A stretch of DNA of 64,000 nt from Tubulanus polymorphus. Taxonomy: Eukaryota > Nemertea > Palaeonemertea > Tubulaniformes > Tubulanidae. The notes under the pieces are model-generated. The model searched no databases and was not told the DNA's origin. It saw only the letters and a program-made list of their open reading frames with translations. Below, one piece after another: positions 10,375-20,927 of this stretch (positions within the stretch are counted from its first letter, which is position 1; every line of letters starts with the position of its first letter). Location of the stretch: positions 6,861,001 through 6,925,000 of the forward strand of contig NC_134028.1 in NCBI RefSeq assembly GCF_964204645.1, given 5' to 3'. The position numbers and the translations under genes are program-made.

Positions 10375-12629
10375 TTATTCTTTATGCCGCTGAGAATTAT
10401 ATTTTTGCTTGTGCGTAATCAATTTTATCACCTGATATTCTGTTATATTATTCTTGATCATTTCTTTATCGAAAAATTCATTTGATATGTAAATATTTTC
10501 ATCATTATGAATTAAAATTAGATGGCGCAATTTATTTCTAAAATATCTAGGATTAATGAAATCAATATTATATTCAGAATTATCTTTCAATAGTTCTAAA
10601 CGCTCGCATTGCTTAATTTTCATATTGTTAAGTTTCATTTTTCTTAAATAATCAGATTCTTTACGTATATCACATACATTTATGAAATCATTAGAATTTA
10701 TCTTTAAATATTCAGTATATTTTTTCATCAATTCAAAATCCATTTTATCAATTATTTCAAAATGATCGTGTGTTATCTTCTTTACTTGGAAAATAGGTTT
10801 TTCTAATTTTGATAAAATAAAGTGTCTATCAGGGCTATGAACGCCTATTTTTAACTTTTTGATGATTTTTTCTATCGAAGACAATTCAAAATAATTATTA
10901 TTTAATACGTCTAATTGTAATGTTTTTATCAATAATTCTCTTAAATCAGTAGTAGTTTCATAAAAGCCTTGATCTGCTAAAAAATATAACTGAAATAAAG
11001 ATCTGTTATACATTTACATTGAGTTGAAAAACCTCTAATTTCAAAAATTGTATTATTGTCAATTCCAGATATTTTAGGAGTATAATCATTTAATTTTACT
11101 TCAGGAATTATTTCAAGTTTTTTAAATTCTGTCTCAAATAATTCATTATCAATATCTAATTGTTGCTTTAATTCATTACAAATTTTATTTCTATTTTCAT
11201 CTATATCTTCTTGTAATTGTTTAAGTTCTTTCATTTCTTCTAACTTTTTAAATTCACTTTTAGATAATAATTTTAAATCAAAATCTTCTTCAATATCAAG
11301 TGCATCTAATTTATAAAAAGGTTTAGATTTTATATTGTATCTCTTTTTTAAAGTTGTAAAACTAATTCCTGTTTCACGTAATTTAAATCTAAATATAAAT
11401 TTATTCAATACTGTAAACATTGAATTAGTTGAAGATATAACAGTTGCTCCTTCAGTTTTAATATATTTTTTTGCTTCAATAATGAATTCTGATTTATCAT
11501 CATTTTGATTAATTGTTAGGTATAAACATGGGATATTCTTAATTGTAAACATTGATAAAATAAGTAAAAAGGAGGACTCTTCAATATTTTTACTTATCCT
11601 AGATTTATATCCTATAAATTTCCTTGCTAATAAATCACCATAATAACAGAAATAAAAGCATTTTTCAATCAAATCATAAATACATACGGTCTGTTGAACC
11701 TCATCAAATAATGATTTAAGTTGTAAATATGTAGGTGAATAGTAAATATTTTCTTTTTTTAAGTATTGTTTTATTTTTTCCATCACTTTTAATCCTCTTT
11801 TAAATGAAATACTTGTTATTTCAATTCTAATCAATCCTGTTTCAATTGATTTTTCAAATGATTCTTTTAACCTCTCTTGATAGCAATTTATGTAACTCAT
11901 TAAATTTGAACCGAAATTTATATTTACACCAGGAGATTTGAATTGACATGCTGTTTTATTATAAGTCTTTATTTTATCATCCTTATGTAATGCTGAAACA
12001 CAACTATTGGAAAATTCTTTTAGAACTTTATATTTTCTATTTTCGAACATTGATTTTATTTCATCTGAATTAAATGATCCTTTAAAATCTTGTGTCACAT
12101 CTACATCTAATATATTGTAATTTTTTTCATTTAATAATTTTTCAATATTATCCATTTTCTGTATTAATTCATTTAAATTTTGATTGCATAATGAAATTTT
12201 AAATACAGCAATATAATCTGTTAATTTTAATTCTTGATTAATTCTACTTAATATATATGATTTTGAATTATCATCATGAATTGTTAAAACACGTGTAATT
12301 TTTATAGCTAAGTTATCCAATATAATATCTCCTTGATTAAAACATTCTTTAATTTCATAATGTGTTATCTTTCTCTGATTAATGTTTAGAAAAGTTGTTC
12401 TATTTTCTTTTATAATTTCTTTTTCTCACATGATTTTATATAGCATTATATTATCGCAAAATATATCTGATGTTTCAATTAATTCATTATTTTCAGATTT
12501 ATAATACTTATTTATATTTACTCCTGAAATATCTGCTAAATTATTGCTAACAGTTAAATAATATAATATTGAATTTATATATTTATTACTCATGTCTTTC
12601 GCGGGAACTTTAATTAATCTTGTGCACAT
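10375..12629 (-). pseudogene. Replication-region-like protein, right arm, same breaks
   Basis: Mirror of 6049-8327. Blocks on the minus strand are 12629-12426, 12320-10977 and 11013-10375. The same TGA separates blocks one and two (12428-12426), and the same T-run frame change joins blocks two and three near 10984-10979. The middle block differs from the left arm at three residues (K-I/T-Y, V-D/N-I, S-A/E-F). The last block ends eight codons earlier because a TTA codon is TAA here. Confidence 0.55.
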
Positions 12630-12718
12630 TTATATATCAAATTTTTATTAAAATAGGTTAAAATTCAAAAAGAGTTAGAGTTCGCTGAAACCTTACGCTT
12701 TAAAATATTTTTTTACCC

Positions 12719-13033
12719 TTATTGGTTGAATAATTGTGTTAATCTAGATCTTAAGCATTGTTTCAATCTAAAATTAAGATCTGTTTGATATCTTTCTCTC
12801 ATATATTTTGTCATATAATAATTATAATGTTCTATATTATCTTCTCGATATTGTTTAGTATATAGTTTAATGCAAGTTTTACAGTAATATTGAAAACCAT
12901 CTTTGCTAATCTTACGCTTACTAAATTCTGTTAATGATTTATCTAATTCACATTTAGAACACTTCTTGTAATATATGTTTATAACACCAGTGTTATTTGT
13001 AATATTGATAGTTTGTGGTTGTTCTGGTTCCAT
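12719..13033 (-). CDS. HNH-type zinc-ribbon fragment (104 aa), right arm only
   Basis: At residues 22-55 is CSKCELDKSLTEFSKRK...YYCKTC, the CxxC...CxxC ribbon that precedes the HNH nuclease motif in many phage and giant-virus homing-type endonucleases. It is followed by a YMRERYQTDLNFRLKQ-type helix, also usual in that group. The HNH core that should follow is missing: the ORF stops at the junction where the two arms diverge (about 12725). Probably a truncated HNH endonuclease gene. It has no copy in the left arm. Confidence 0.5.
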   Translation of the reverse strand: MEPEQPQTINITNNTGVINIYYKKCSKCELDKSLTEFSKRKISKDGFQYYCKTCIKLYTKQYREDNIEHYNYYMTKYMRERYQTDLNFRLKQCLRSRLTQLFNQ

Positions 13034-13558
13034 TTATTATACATATTTTTTTACTGAATTGGTTAATATTTTAGAATCCTCTTCCATTTCTTCGACCAAC
13101 GTCATCCTTTTTCATTCTTCGTTGCTTTTGATAAGTTGTTTCGATTCCTTGATATCTAAATAATACCAGTTACAATACCCGCGTCACATGCTGCTATTTA
13201 TAGCCGGTTTTGCTTAATGCACATGCGTTAATCATAATTATATATTCATTCTATAAATTCTGTAAAATAGAAACAACTGAACATAGAAAATTCGAACGCA
13301 TTCATGTCCCTCGTCACATGCGTTACATGTGTCACATGCGGCCATTTATGGCCGGTTTTGCTTAATGCGCATGCGTTAATCATAATAGAAACGACTGAAC
13401 ATAGAAAATTCACAAATCAGATTTACACAATACATTATACAAGTTGTTCAGTCATTTCTTCCAATACATCATTTGATTTCTATAAATACAATTTATAATT
13501 ACAAACATTTTTCAATTGCCGGTAAATATTTAACTACATCAACAAATGTTAAACTTAA

Positions 13559-13742
13559 TCATTGGAGTCTTAATGTTTTTGAAATTCTTATATTTCTTCT
13601 TCGATCTTTTGGTGATTCTATTGGTTCGATATCCATTGCTGTTGATTCCTCAGGTAGAAAGAGTATCTTGAGTTTCTCTATCGCTTCTTGATGCGTATGA
13701 CTTTTTATTAATCTAAAAGATATTAGCGGCAACTCTAGCCAT
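13559..13742 (-). CDS. Possible coding exon, unknown
   Basis: On the minus strand a good acceptor (polypyrimidine tract then CAG ending 13743) opens a frame of about 60 codons to a TGA at 13559-13561. It contains SHTHQEAIEKLKILFLPEE and ESPKDRRRN. Amino-acid composition looks protein-like, but no partner exon or family is recognised. Could be a host exon or part of a mobile element caught in the right arm. Confidence 0.25.
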
Positions 13743-14261
13743 CTGAAAGATATACTAAATACACTTAAATATATCTAAAGGTTTCATATTTAATAGTCTT
13801 AATAACTACAACAAACAGTACTTACATTTAGATTTATAATTGTAAACTATAAACTCCTAATTTCGTTTCGAAAGATAGAATATCCTGAGCACAATATTAC
13901 AGCGTATGTTCATTTCCGGGGCGATTTCTAGAATGACACGTCGTTGATTATGCCACGTCATCTAGTTCCGGTTCTAGAGTGTTCTCTCTGCGAATTTTTT
14001 TTTCACACCATGTCAGATAGCCACTGCGCATGCCCAACTCAGTTTCGCTTCCGGACTGCATGTCGCAATGCATGAAGAAATCCATGATGTGAACGACAAA
14101 ATCTACTGTCGACTCTTGACTAAATATAAGCTGTGGTAGGAGGCCTAGCGCCAGCCAATTGACCATGATTGACTACTTGCCAGCTTCGCGTCTCAGACCA
14201 GTAGGAAACCGAAGTAAGTTAATGGTTTCATTCTTTTTACAGGCACGTTTTTCCTTCTTTG

Positions 14262-14350
14262 ACTTTAATTCAATTCAATTCAATTCTTTATTATCATACA
14301 TGATTGTAGATGCAATGCAATTGTAACAAAAATAAAATGATATAAAATAG
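14262..14350 (-). repeat. Probable non-LTR retrotransposon 3' tail
   Basis: On the minus strand an AT-rich stretch runs to ATAATAAAG followed by tandem GAATT units (14265-14290). This resembles the tail of the LINE at 17921, which ends in GAATAATAAA units. No coding part remains. Confidence 0.4.
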
Positions 14351-15563
14351 AATAAAACACAACACAACATAAGCATTAGACTTATTCGTTATACAAGAAT
14401 ATGTATATATACATGTACATTCTACTTAATATATTACCATTAAGTGACAATTTTTTATTTATAAGTTGGAAAACCCAAAAGCTGTAAACTGTCCTAGGCT
14501 ACGTGTCATTAGTGGGGACGAAATGATTAATAGGAATTTATCTTCATCAGAGAAACTATTATTTGGGAATATAAGAAATGTCGGAATTGCCCAAAATTTG
14601 GCCTGTCAGTGTCAGACCCCCGCTGTCAGACCACAGCTCCCTCATTTGTAGGCTCAAACTGTGACGGTAGAAATCTGAACTATTAACATTCTATTAAGAA
14701 TTTGCAACTTAAACTTTTGAAGCCAATTAATGTCTATTGTAAACATATAGGCCTAAAATCATGACAGTGTATGTGTTGAGTGTGATAAGCCGCAATACCG
14801 AGTTGTGTAGATCTTCTCCCAAAATTTGCAGAGAACACCTCCGCAGGCTTTACACTCTAGCGCTTCTGACGCCTGCTCCACCAACCTCCCAAGACGCAAC
14901 GAGTCCTATTTAAAAACGTGCGGCACCTCATAAATCAGACAGTTTTGGTCAAATTCACATAAGATGCCAACCAAATTTCTCTGTTTTAATTTTAGGCAAA
15001 GAATATTATCGTGATACTAAAATGTAGTTATTAAATAATGTGAACAATGCTTAGATAACAAGTATGGATTCAGCTATAGTAACGGTAAGTTGATTTTATA
15101 TCACAAGTCCTTTGTGTGAGGTTCTCTACAGGGGGTCATGGAATACGGAATACTAATTTGAAGTGGAATACAGCATAAAAAGCTGAAAATTGTCGATTTT
15201 GCTGAAATTCTTGGAATACAAGGAGAAAACTGTCTTGTTTTGCCATCGGAATACGGAATACAGGGATATTTTCCAGATTACATATGCCAAATTCCTTGGA
15301 ATACAGCATACAAACACCCTGTCGAGGGCCTCTTGTGGTTTCCTGTCTTCGCACTGGGCATAAAATATCTTGGACGAGTTTCTTGTTGCTGACTGGCCGC
15401 CATTAATGCATGGTTCCCAGCTTACCGGGAAAACGGGAAAAAGTAGGGAATTTAAAAATTGAATTCCCGGTTGGGAAAAGTCAGGGAATTGATCAAAATT
15501 TGATAGAATCCGGGAAAAAGTAGGGAATTACAAAAACTCTGTTCAGATAGTCATGTCAGTTGA

Positions 15564-16374
15564 TTGGTATATGATGTTATATGTAAATCTGTACAATATT
15601 TCTTATGGCTATTATCTTTATTACATGTGCCTGATATTGACACAGCATATGAAAATATTTCCCGCAGGAGAATCAGTCAATTGCGTATTCCGCCGACCAG
15701 TTTTGGACAGTTCACTGTCGTGGAGGAACATTCTGCTGAAGTTGGTGATCTTTTAAAGTATCCGTCCATTCTGCCAGAAAATGTATGCACCACTCTTATC
15801 AAGATATTGGACTCCAAGCCCAATCATATTGTTAAATTTTCGCATTGTTCATATGATCGTGGAGCTCTTTCTTTCTGTCGTATTATTCAAAGTTGGCGTC
15901 AGATACAAATTGAGGTTGAGAGGGAGGATACCTGGTTTAAAACCCTCAAGAAAAAGATATGGTATACCAAAGAAATGGATGGACACCTGAGCAAGTATCA
16001 TAGCATTGTAAACAATTCCCCATACAATTCCTCTCTTGGTGAGCCATTATCCTACCTGTCACCCATGAACCTGTGCAGGTTTTCTTGCTCCAGTTGGTAC
16101 AGCGAATTACAGTTTAATGCTATTGGCTATATATACTGAACGAGAAGACCGAAAAACTGTATACATTTCCGATTGGGGATAAAGCTGTTTTAAAGGACAG
16201 TTACAGTTATTATGTTATGTTTTGTATTGTTAATTTTGACAATGTAACTTCTGTTATTACTGATGATCATACTGGCAAACACTGGACATTTGTATTATAT
16301 GACAAAGTAAATAATTGTATATATTATCAGAACTTTCTTCATTTTAAGGGAAATAGCCAACCGGTCTGCTTATA
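15564..16374 (+). pseudogene. Possible Ulp1/C48-like peptidase remnant
   Basis: A 191-codon ORF (15564-16139) followed by an overlapping open frame (about 16118-16374). The second frame contains GKHWTFVLYDKVNNCIYY, which resembles the His-Trp segment of Ulp1-type SUMO peptidases (HW-hydrophobic...YY/YD). The ORF before it has a CSSWYSELQFNAI stretch, reminiscent of the WLxDxxIN region. No catalytic Cys block was found and a frame break separates the halves. A polyadenylation-like AATAAA follows at about 16606. Ulp1 domains are common cargo of eukaryotic DNA transposons, so a decayed transposon gene is my reading. Confidence 0.3.
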
Positions 16375-16980
16375 AGTACTGATGGCAATTTGAAAGAAAT
16401 ATTAGACTTCCATGACACAAACTTAATTAAAAATGTTGAAAAAATTTTATCCTCACCAACATTTGCAAAATGGGTATTTTTTAGGGATAACAGGGGCAGG
16501 GTTATGCTATATATTAATGAATGTAATGTAACCATCTAAAAGGCTATTTTTGTATTAATTTAATTTTGTAATATTTTTGTATGCGTTTCTGATGCCATTT
16601 GATATTGAATAAACCTTCAATTTGCAGTTCTTTCTTAAGTTTCTTTTATCAAATTATTATCTGAGATATTTTTTGGATGATGTGATCTGTGTGGATTTTA
16701 CTCTCATAAAATTTATATCATTACTGTTTGTGTGTGACTACAGGGCCATCAAAATGCAGCAGATGATATTTCGGCATTAAAAAGTCACGTGATGCATGTG
16801 AACATGTTGTAAACGCTACAACAAAATGGCGGACCTGGTGTGAAAAAAAAATTCGCGTTCTCTCTCTCTCTCTGCACGTTTGTAATAATGAGTCATAAGT
16901 CTCGGCGTCATTGTAACAGCTGTAACAGCTGTGAATTTATAGATTTATTCTATAGCTCTGTACATTGAATGTATATAGGT

Positions 16981-17232
16981 TCAAATAGAATCATTTTCTA
17001 GTATAAACATCGGATCCTTGATATCAAATTCCTCAACGTATTGTTCATTATTTGGATCATTATTCCATAATTCAATAAATTTCTTTCCCTTTGTTAACTG
17101 TTCTGAATATAACTGTAAATATTCTATTTTCAATTTATTTTCTAAATGTGTTCTAGTTTTATTGTGTCTTGCTTTTTGAGACTTGTCTATATCGTTATTA
17201 CATGTTGGGCAGTAGTACTTATTTGCTTCCAT
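16981..17232 (-). pseudogene. Zinc-finger ORF, right arm, recombinant C terminus
   Basis: The first 38 residues (one C2H2 finger) equal those of the left-arm ORF at 4839. At about 17124 it changes to an unrelated acidic tail of about 45 residues ending in ENDSI. Whether the tail belongs to another part of the original gene or to the inserted segment cannot be told. Confidence 0.5.
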
Positions 17233-17312
17233 TTTAATACTAAATTTTTTATTAAAATTGATTTTAGAAGTTCAATGATTTATATTTTATTCATTTATAT
17301 GAATATTTTAAG

Positions 17313-17716
17313 AGTAATAGGGATAATGGGCTTTCATATCAAAGGTTGAATGGTCGTGTTCATTAAAAACATATATTAAAAGTAATTAAAAACTATAATA
17401 TATTTTCATAACCGCGTGCATTTCAGTTGAATAATAGAATAATTATTATTATTAAAATATATTTGATTATTTTAATTTGTGTATTGTAAATAAATCAATT
17501 GGTCGCGGAGCGGAGCGGTAGCGAAGCGGAGCGACCAATTGATTTAATACAATATGCATTTAAAATTATTGATATCTTAGAATAAATATTTAGTTTTGAT
17601 ATAAAATGCACGCGGTTATGAAAATATATTATAGTTTTTAATTACTTTTAATATTTTGTTTTTTAATGAGCTCGACCTTTCGACCTTTGGTATGAAAGCC
17701 CATTATCCCTATTACT
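17313..17716. repeat. Right terminal foldback within the terminal inverted repeat
   Basis: Inverted copy of 4371-4782, slightly shorter (404 bp). It also has AGTAATAGGG at its inner edge (17313) and CCCTATTACT at its outer edge (17716), with the GC-rich hairpin at about 17498-17541. Similarity to the left terminus continues inward to about 17124. Confidence 0.85.
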
Positions 17717-17858
17717 GCGACTGACTAAAGCGGGGGTAGTGTTTTATGAAATGGATGTGATAAAAGCGAAATTACATAAATGTGTATTTGATGTAGAAGA
17801 AAAGTGCCTTAAAGAAAATCTCAGGCATACGATCGTACGTATTCCGGTTAAGGAATGA
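17717..17858 (+). pseudogene. Open frame interrupted by the palindromic element, right part
   Basis: Continues the frame of 4261-4370 from the second GCGACT copy and ends at TGA 17856-17858. It contains AGVVFYEMDVIKAKLHK and CVFDVEEKCLKEN. The whole joined frame would be about 82 codons. No family recognised. Confidence 0.35.
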
Positions 17859-18069
17859 CAATTTCGGATAACAAACTCTACCGGCCTTCTATCAGGTTCA
17901 AAAAGATTATGCTAATTATTATTCTTTATTATTCTTTATTCACGAATTAAATTACACTAGAAAATTACAACAAGATAATATAATAAAATAATGTAATTCA
18001 AGTCGATGGACACCAGGAGAAGTTACAAACTTATATCCATGAAACATGGCCCTGGCGCCCATAGAAATC

Positions 18070-18128
18070 AAACACACGCACGCACACACACACATGTTCA
18101 CAACCCTGCACCACAACACTCACGCATA

Positions 18129-18180
<52 letters not shown>

Positions 18181-18191
18181 CACACACACAT
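18070..18191. repeat. CACG/CACA microsatellite
   Basis: Simple (CACG)n flanked by (CA)n, with a pure core at about 18126-18180. It lies in the 3' part of the retrotransposon. Open frames here (His-Ala-Arg-Thr repeats) are composition artefacts. Confidence 0.9.
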
Positions 18192-18252
18192 CCATAATGA
18201 CAAGTTAAGTTCAGATCGACCTATAAACGCATATTAAACAAATGTTAAATTA

Positions 18253-20073
18253 CTATTGACCCGTTAACAGATACTGCTTGAAATTCTTTTTAAATACATA
18301 AACATTCTTCGACTGCTTTAAAGTTGAATCGAGTGAATTCCAAAGTTTTGGACCAGAAACCTTTACCGAAAATTTATTTCTTCGAGTTTGAAATCGAGGG
18401 ATTTCCATATTGTTTTGGCTACGAGTTTGATAATTGTGGATTTCATGTCGAAATTGAAAATAGTTATTAAAAGAATCAGGTAGCATGGATTTGTTATAAT
18501 TAAACATGAAGCATCCTAACTGTAATTTGTTCATTCCTTTAATTCTCAGTATTTTCAGTCTTTTAAAGAGTGGATCAGTATGTTCTAAATAATATGAATT
18601 TGTTATTATTCGAACCGCACGTTTTTGAAGTAGTAATAATGAATCTAAATAGACATTAAAATTTTGAGCCCAAACTATGTTACAATAACTTAAATACGGT
18701 TCCACTAAACTAAAATACAATTGAATAAGAGTTTTCTCAGGTAAGAATCGTTTTAATCTATTTAACATACTGATACTCTTCGATACCTTGCGTTGAACAT
18801 TATTGATATGATCAATCCATGAAAGTTTATCGTCAATATTTATACCCAAAAAATTTGTGCTATGAACTTGATCAATATTAATTCCGCTGATTTGAATCGA
18901 AATGTTAAGTGGTAGTTGTGAGCAAAATACCATGCAATGAGTTTTTGGCAAGTTTAAAGATAATTTATTAGCGTAAAACCACGTGGCTAGTTTATCAAGT
19001 TCACTAGACACGGTCAATGCAAGGTGATGAATATCGGAACCGCTCGCAAAGACATTAGTGTCATCAGCAAAAAGCGTAAATTTCAAAATGTTGCTGACAT
19101 TAACGCAGTCATTTATGTATATTAAAAAAAGTAACGGTCCCAAAATGGAACCTTGAGGCACACCAGTAGATATATTCAAAAGTTGAGACTTACAATTTTC
19201 AATTTGAACAGTTTGTTGTCGGTTTTCCAAATAATTTCTAAACCAGCAAAGTGCGCGACCTTTAATTCCATAAAAATCTAATTTTGACAATAATATTTCA
19301 TGGTTGACTGTATCAAAGGCTTTGGATAAGTCCAAATAAACACCGATAGTGGGATTTTTATTTTCAAGATTATATGAAATTTCATCAATAATTTTGATGA
19401 CTGCCATGGCAGAGGAGTGATTCTTTCTAAAACCGAATTGATTTGAATTTATGATAGAAAATTTATCACAATAAGACATTAGTCTGTTGTACACGACTTT
19501 TTCAAGAATCTTTGAAAAGCAAGGCAAAATTGAGATAGGCCGGTAATTATTAAAGTTATCTTTGTCACCACTTTTGTATAAAGGTCGAATTCTAGCGATT
19601 TTTAATTTGTCCGGAACAATTCCAGTCTGTAGACTCATGTTAAAAACATGGCAGAGAGGATCTTTAATTAAGTCAAAAATTTTTTTAGTTACTTTCATGC
19701 TAATCTCATCGGTACCCAAACCTTTATTGGAGTCAAAATTTTTTACTATATCCATCAGTTCGACTGGTGTTGTTGGGAATAAAAAGAAGTTTTCATTTGG
19801 GCTGTTATGCAGGAAATCCTTAAAATTTATATTTGTGCTAGGGATCTTTTCGGCAAGCTTATTACCGATGTTTACAAAGTACTCATTAAATTTATTAGCA
19901 ATGTTAGCTTTTCCATTTATAGGTGTCCCATTAAGTTTGAATACGTCAGGTAATTCTTCCGAGTTTGATGACTTACCAAGAATATTGTTAATAATTTTCC
20001 ATGTTTGTTTCATATCATTAGAAGCCGAAAATAATTGCACACCGTAATAGGATTTTTCTGCACATTTTAACAA
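18253..20073 (-). CDS. Reverse transcriptase of the non-LTR element (606 aa)
   Basis: RNA-dependent DNA polymerase of a CR1/Jockey-type element; it primes at a nicked chromosomal target. Visible RT motifs in order: IARIRPLYKSGDKDNFNNYRP (fingers), GVYLDLSKAFDTVNH (motif A, catalytic Asp), TGVPQGSILGPLLF (motif B), LFADDTNVF (motif C, catalytic Asp pair), then LGINIDDKLSWIDHI and a C-terminal thumb/tail. This block is one uninterrupted frame, so it is well preserved. The endonuclease upstream lies in other frames, so a full ORF2 cannot be made. Confidence 0.9.
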   Translation of the reverse strand: MLKCAEKSYYGVQLFSASNDMKQTWKIINNILGKSSNSEELPDVFKLNGTPINGKANIANKFNEYFVNIGNKLAEKIPSTNINFKDFLHNSPNENFFLFPTTPVELMDIVKNFDSNKGLGTDEISMKVTKKIFDLIKDPLCHVFNMSLQTGIVPDKLKIARIRPLYKSGDKDNFNNYRPISILPCFSKILEKVVYNRLMSYCDKFSIINSNQFGFRKNHSSAMAVIKIIDEISYNLENKNPTIGVYLDLSKAFDTVNHEILLSKLDFYGIKGRALCWFRNYLENRQQTVQIENCKSQLLNISTGVPQGSILGPLLFLIYINDCVNVSNILKFTLFADDTNVFASGSDIHHLALTVSSELDKLATWFYANKLSLNLPKTHCMVFCSQLPLNISIQISGINIDQVHSTNFLGINIDDKLSWIDHINNVQRKVSKSISMLNRLKRFLPEKTLIQLYFSLVEPYLSYCNIVWAQNFNVYLDSLLLLQKRAVRIITNSYYLEHTDPLFKRLKILRIKGMNKLQLGCFMFNYNKSMLPDSFNNYFQFRHEIHNYQTRSQNNMEIPRFQTRRNKFSVKVSGPKLWNSLDSTLKQSKNVYVFKKNFKQYLLTGQ

Positions 20074-20110
20074 ATTACCAAGAATATTTTTATATCTTGA
20101 ATATTTATGC

Positions 20111-20820
20111 TTACGCGCTTCCGTAGGATTTCTTATGAATTTTTTGTATAAACAATTTTTTTCGTCTAATTGATTTTAAAAGACCAAGTGACACCCAGGG
20201 TTTATTACTATTTACTTTATTAGTTTTAGAATTTATTAATGGGAAAGATTCGTCATAAAGTGATTTAAACATAGCAAGAAAAAGATCATAGGACTCATTG
20301 GCATCTAAACTATTTGATACTGTCGACCAGTCTACTGACTGCAGTTTCCGAATAAAAAAATCGATATTGCGCTCACAAAAATTCCTTGTCTTGATATTGT
20401 TCACTGGAGTAGTGGGTTCTTTATCACCACATACAACAAAAATTGGGAAATGATCCGAGATATCGGTACATAAAATACCGGACTTAAAACTCCCGTCAAG
20501 GTTATTACAAAAAATATTATCTATTAATGTGGCTGACTCAGTAGTTACTCTAGTCGGTTTATCAATCAAAGGACAAAAGGAATTTGCAATCAAAGTATTT
20601 ATAAAAACATCAGTTGGATGATGCACATGCACACAGACATGAGTAAGTTGATATTGAAATCGCCAAAAAGATAGCAATTTTTGTTTTCACGATTTAATTT
20701 GTCCAGAAGTGTATTAAATTCATCTTGAAAACCTTGAATTTTTAATCCAGGTGGTCTGTATATAATTCCAACTATAGTGTTTTTATGCTTCTTAGAGTTA
20801 ATTTCTACAAATAATAGCAA
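20111..20820 (-). pseudogene. Partial AP-like endonuclease of the non-LTR element
   Basis: Two overlapping frames (20820-20599, then 20677-20111). The first has VGIIYRPPG and CYLFGDFNINLL (the GDFN motif). The second has LIDNIFCN and the SDHFPIF motif with the catalytic SDH. The frame changes near 20640, and again between 20111 and 20073 before the RT. The N-terminal third of the domain is absent. Confidence 0.8.
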
Positions 20821-20927
20821 AGTAGCTATTAGTAATGTGTAATGGTGTGGTATACATACTGGTATTCCGCACGAACGCGCCAGAAGAGAATTCCGGAATC
20901 AGTAGAGACCAATCGAAAGTGTCTGCC

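Larger units (their letters stand above)
13034..16980. other. Non-palindromic segment carried in the right arm
   Basis: Less AT-rich than the element arms and absent from the left arm. 13180-13250 and 13312-13400 are tandem copies of a block with GTCACATGC...GCCGGTTTTGCTTAATGC. A perfect 22-bp inverted pair (GCGAATTTTTTTTTCACACC) lies at about 13991-14012 and 16833-16854, possibly the ends of an inserted transposon of about 2.9 kb. 15140-15340 repeats GGAATACGGAATAC phrases. Between 14360 and 15130, and between 16400 and 16980, I see no gene. Confidence 0.4.
4371..17716. mobile_element. Palindromic Polinton-like element, head-to-head arms
   Basis: A 13.3-kb element flanked by the direct repeat GCGACT (4365-4370 and 17717-17722). 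It begins AGTAATAGGG and ends CCCTATTACT. A 6-bp target duplication with 5'-AG termini is the known hallmark of Polintons/Mavericks. The left arm (4371-8787) reappears inverted in the right arm (17716-9893). The shared 447-codon ORFs differ at three residues and the 65-codon ORFs are identical, so the palindrome is young. The arms are not fully symmetric: left 4954-5951 is replaced on the right by about 12725-17124. The encoded proteins resemble, from memory, the N-terminal and middle regions of long B-family-polymerase polyproteins of repetitive elements in invertebrates such as Hydra. I see no polymerase YxDTD motif, integrase, packaging ATPase or capsid gene, so it is probably incomplete or non-autonomous. 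Confidence 0.75.
17921..20822 (-). mobile_element. 5'-truncated non-LTR retrotransposon (CR1/Jockey-like)
   Basis: On the minus strand it runs from partial endonuclease (20820) through reverse transcriptase (to 18253) to a 3' region with a CACG microsatellite and a tail of GAATAATAAA-type units at about 17921-17945. The N-terminal half of the endonuclease and any ORF1 are missing, as expected for incomplete reverse transcription. At least two frame breaks in the 5' part make it inactive. Confidence 0.85.

Noticed and set aside
18006-18237. His-Ala-Arg-Thr repeat ORFs
   Set aside because: Pure translation of a CACG microsatellite; the frame is open only because the repeat has no stops.
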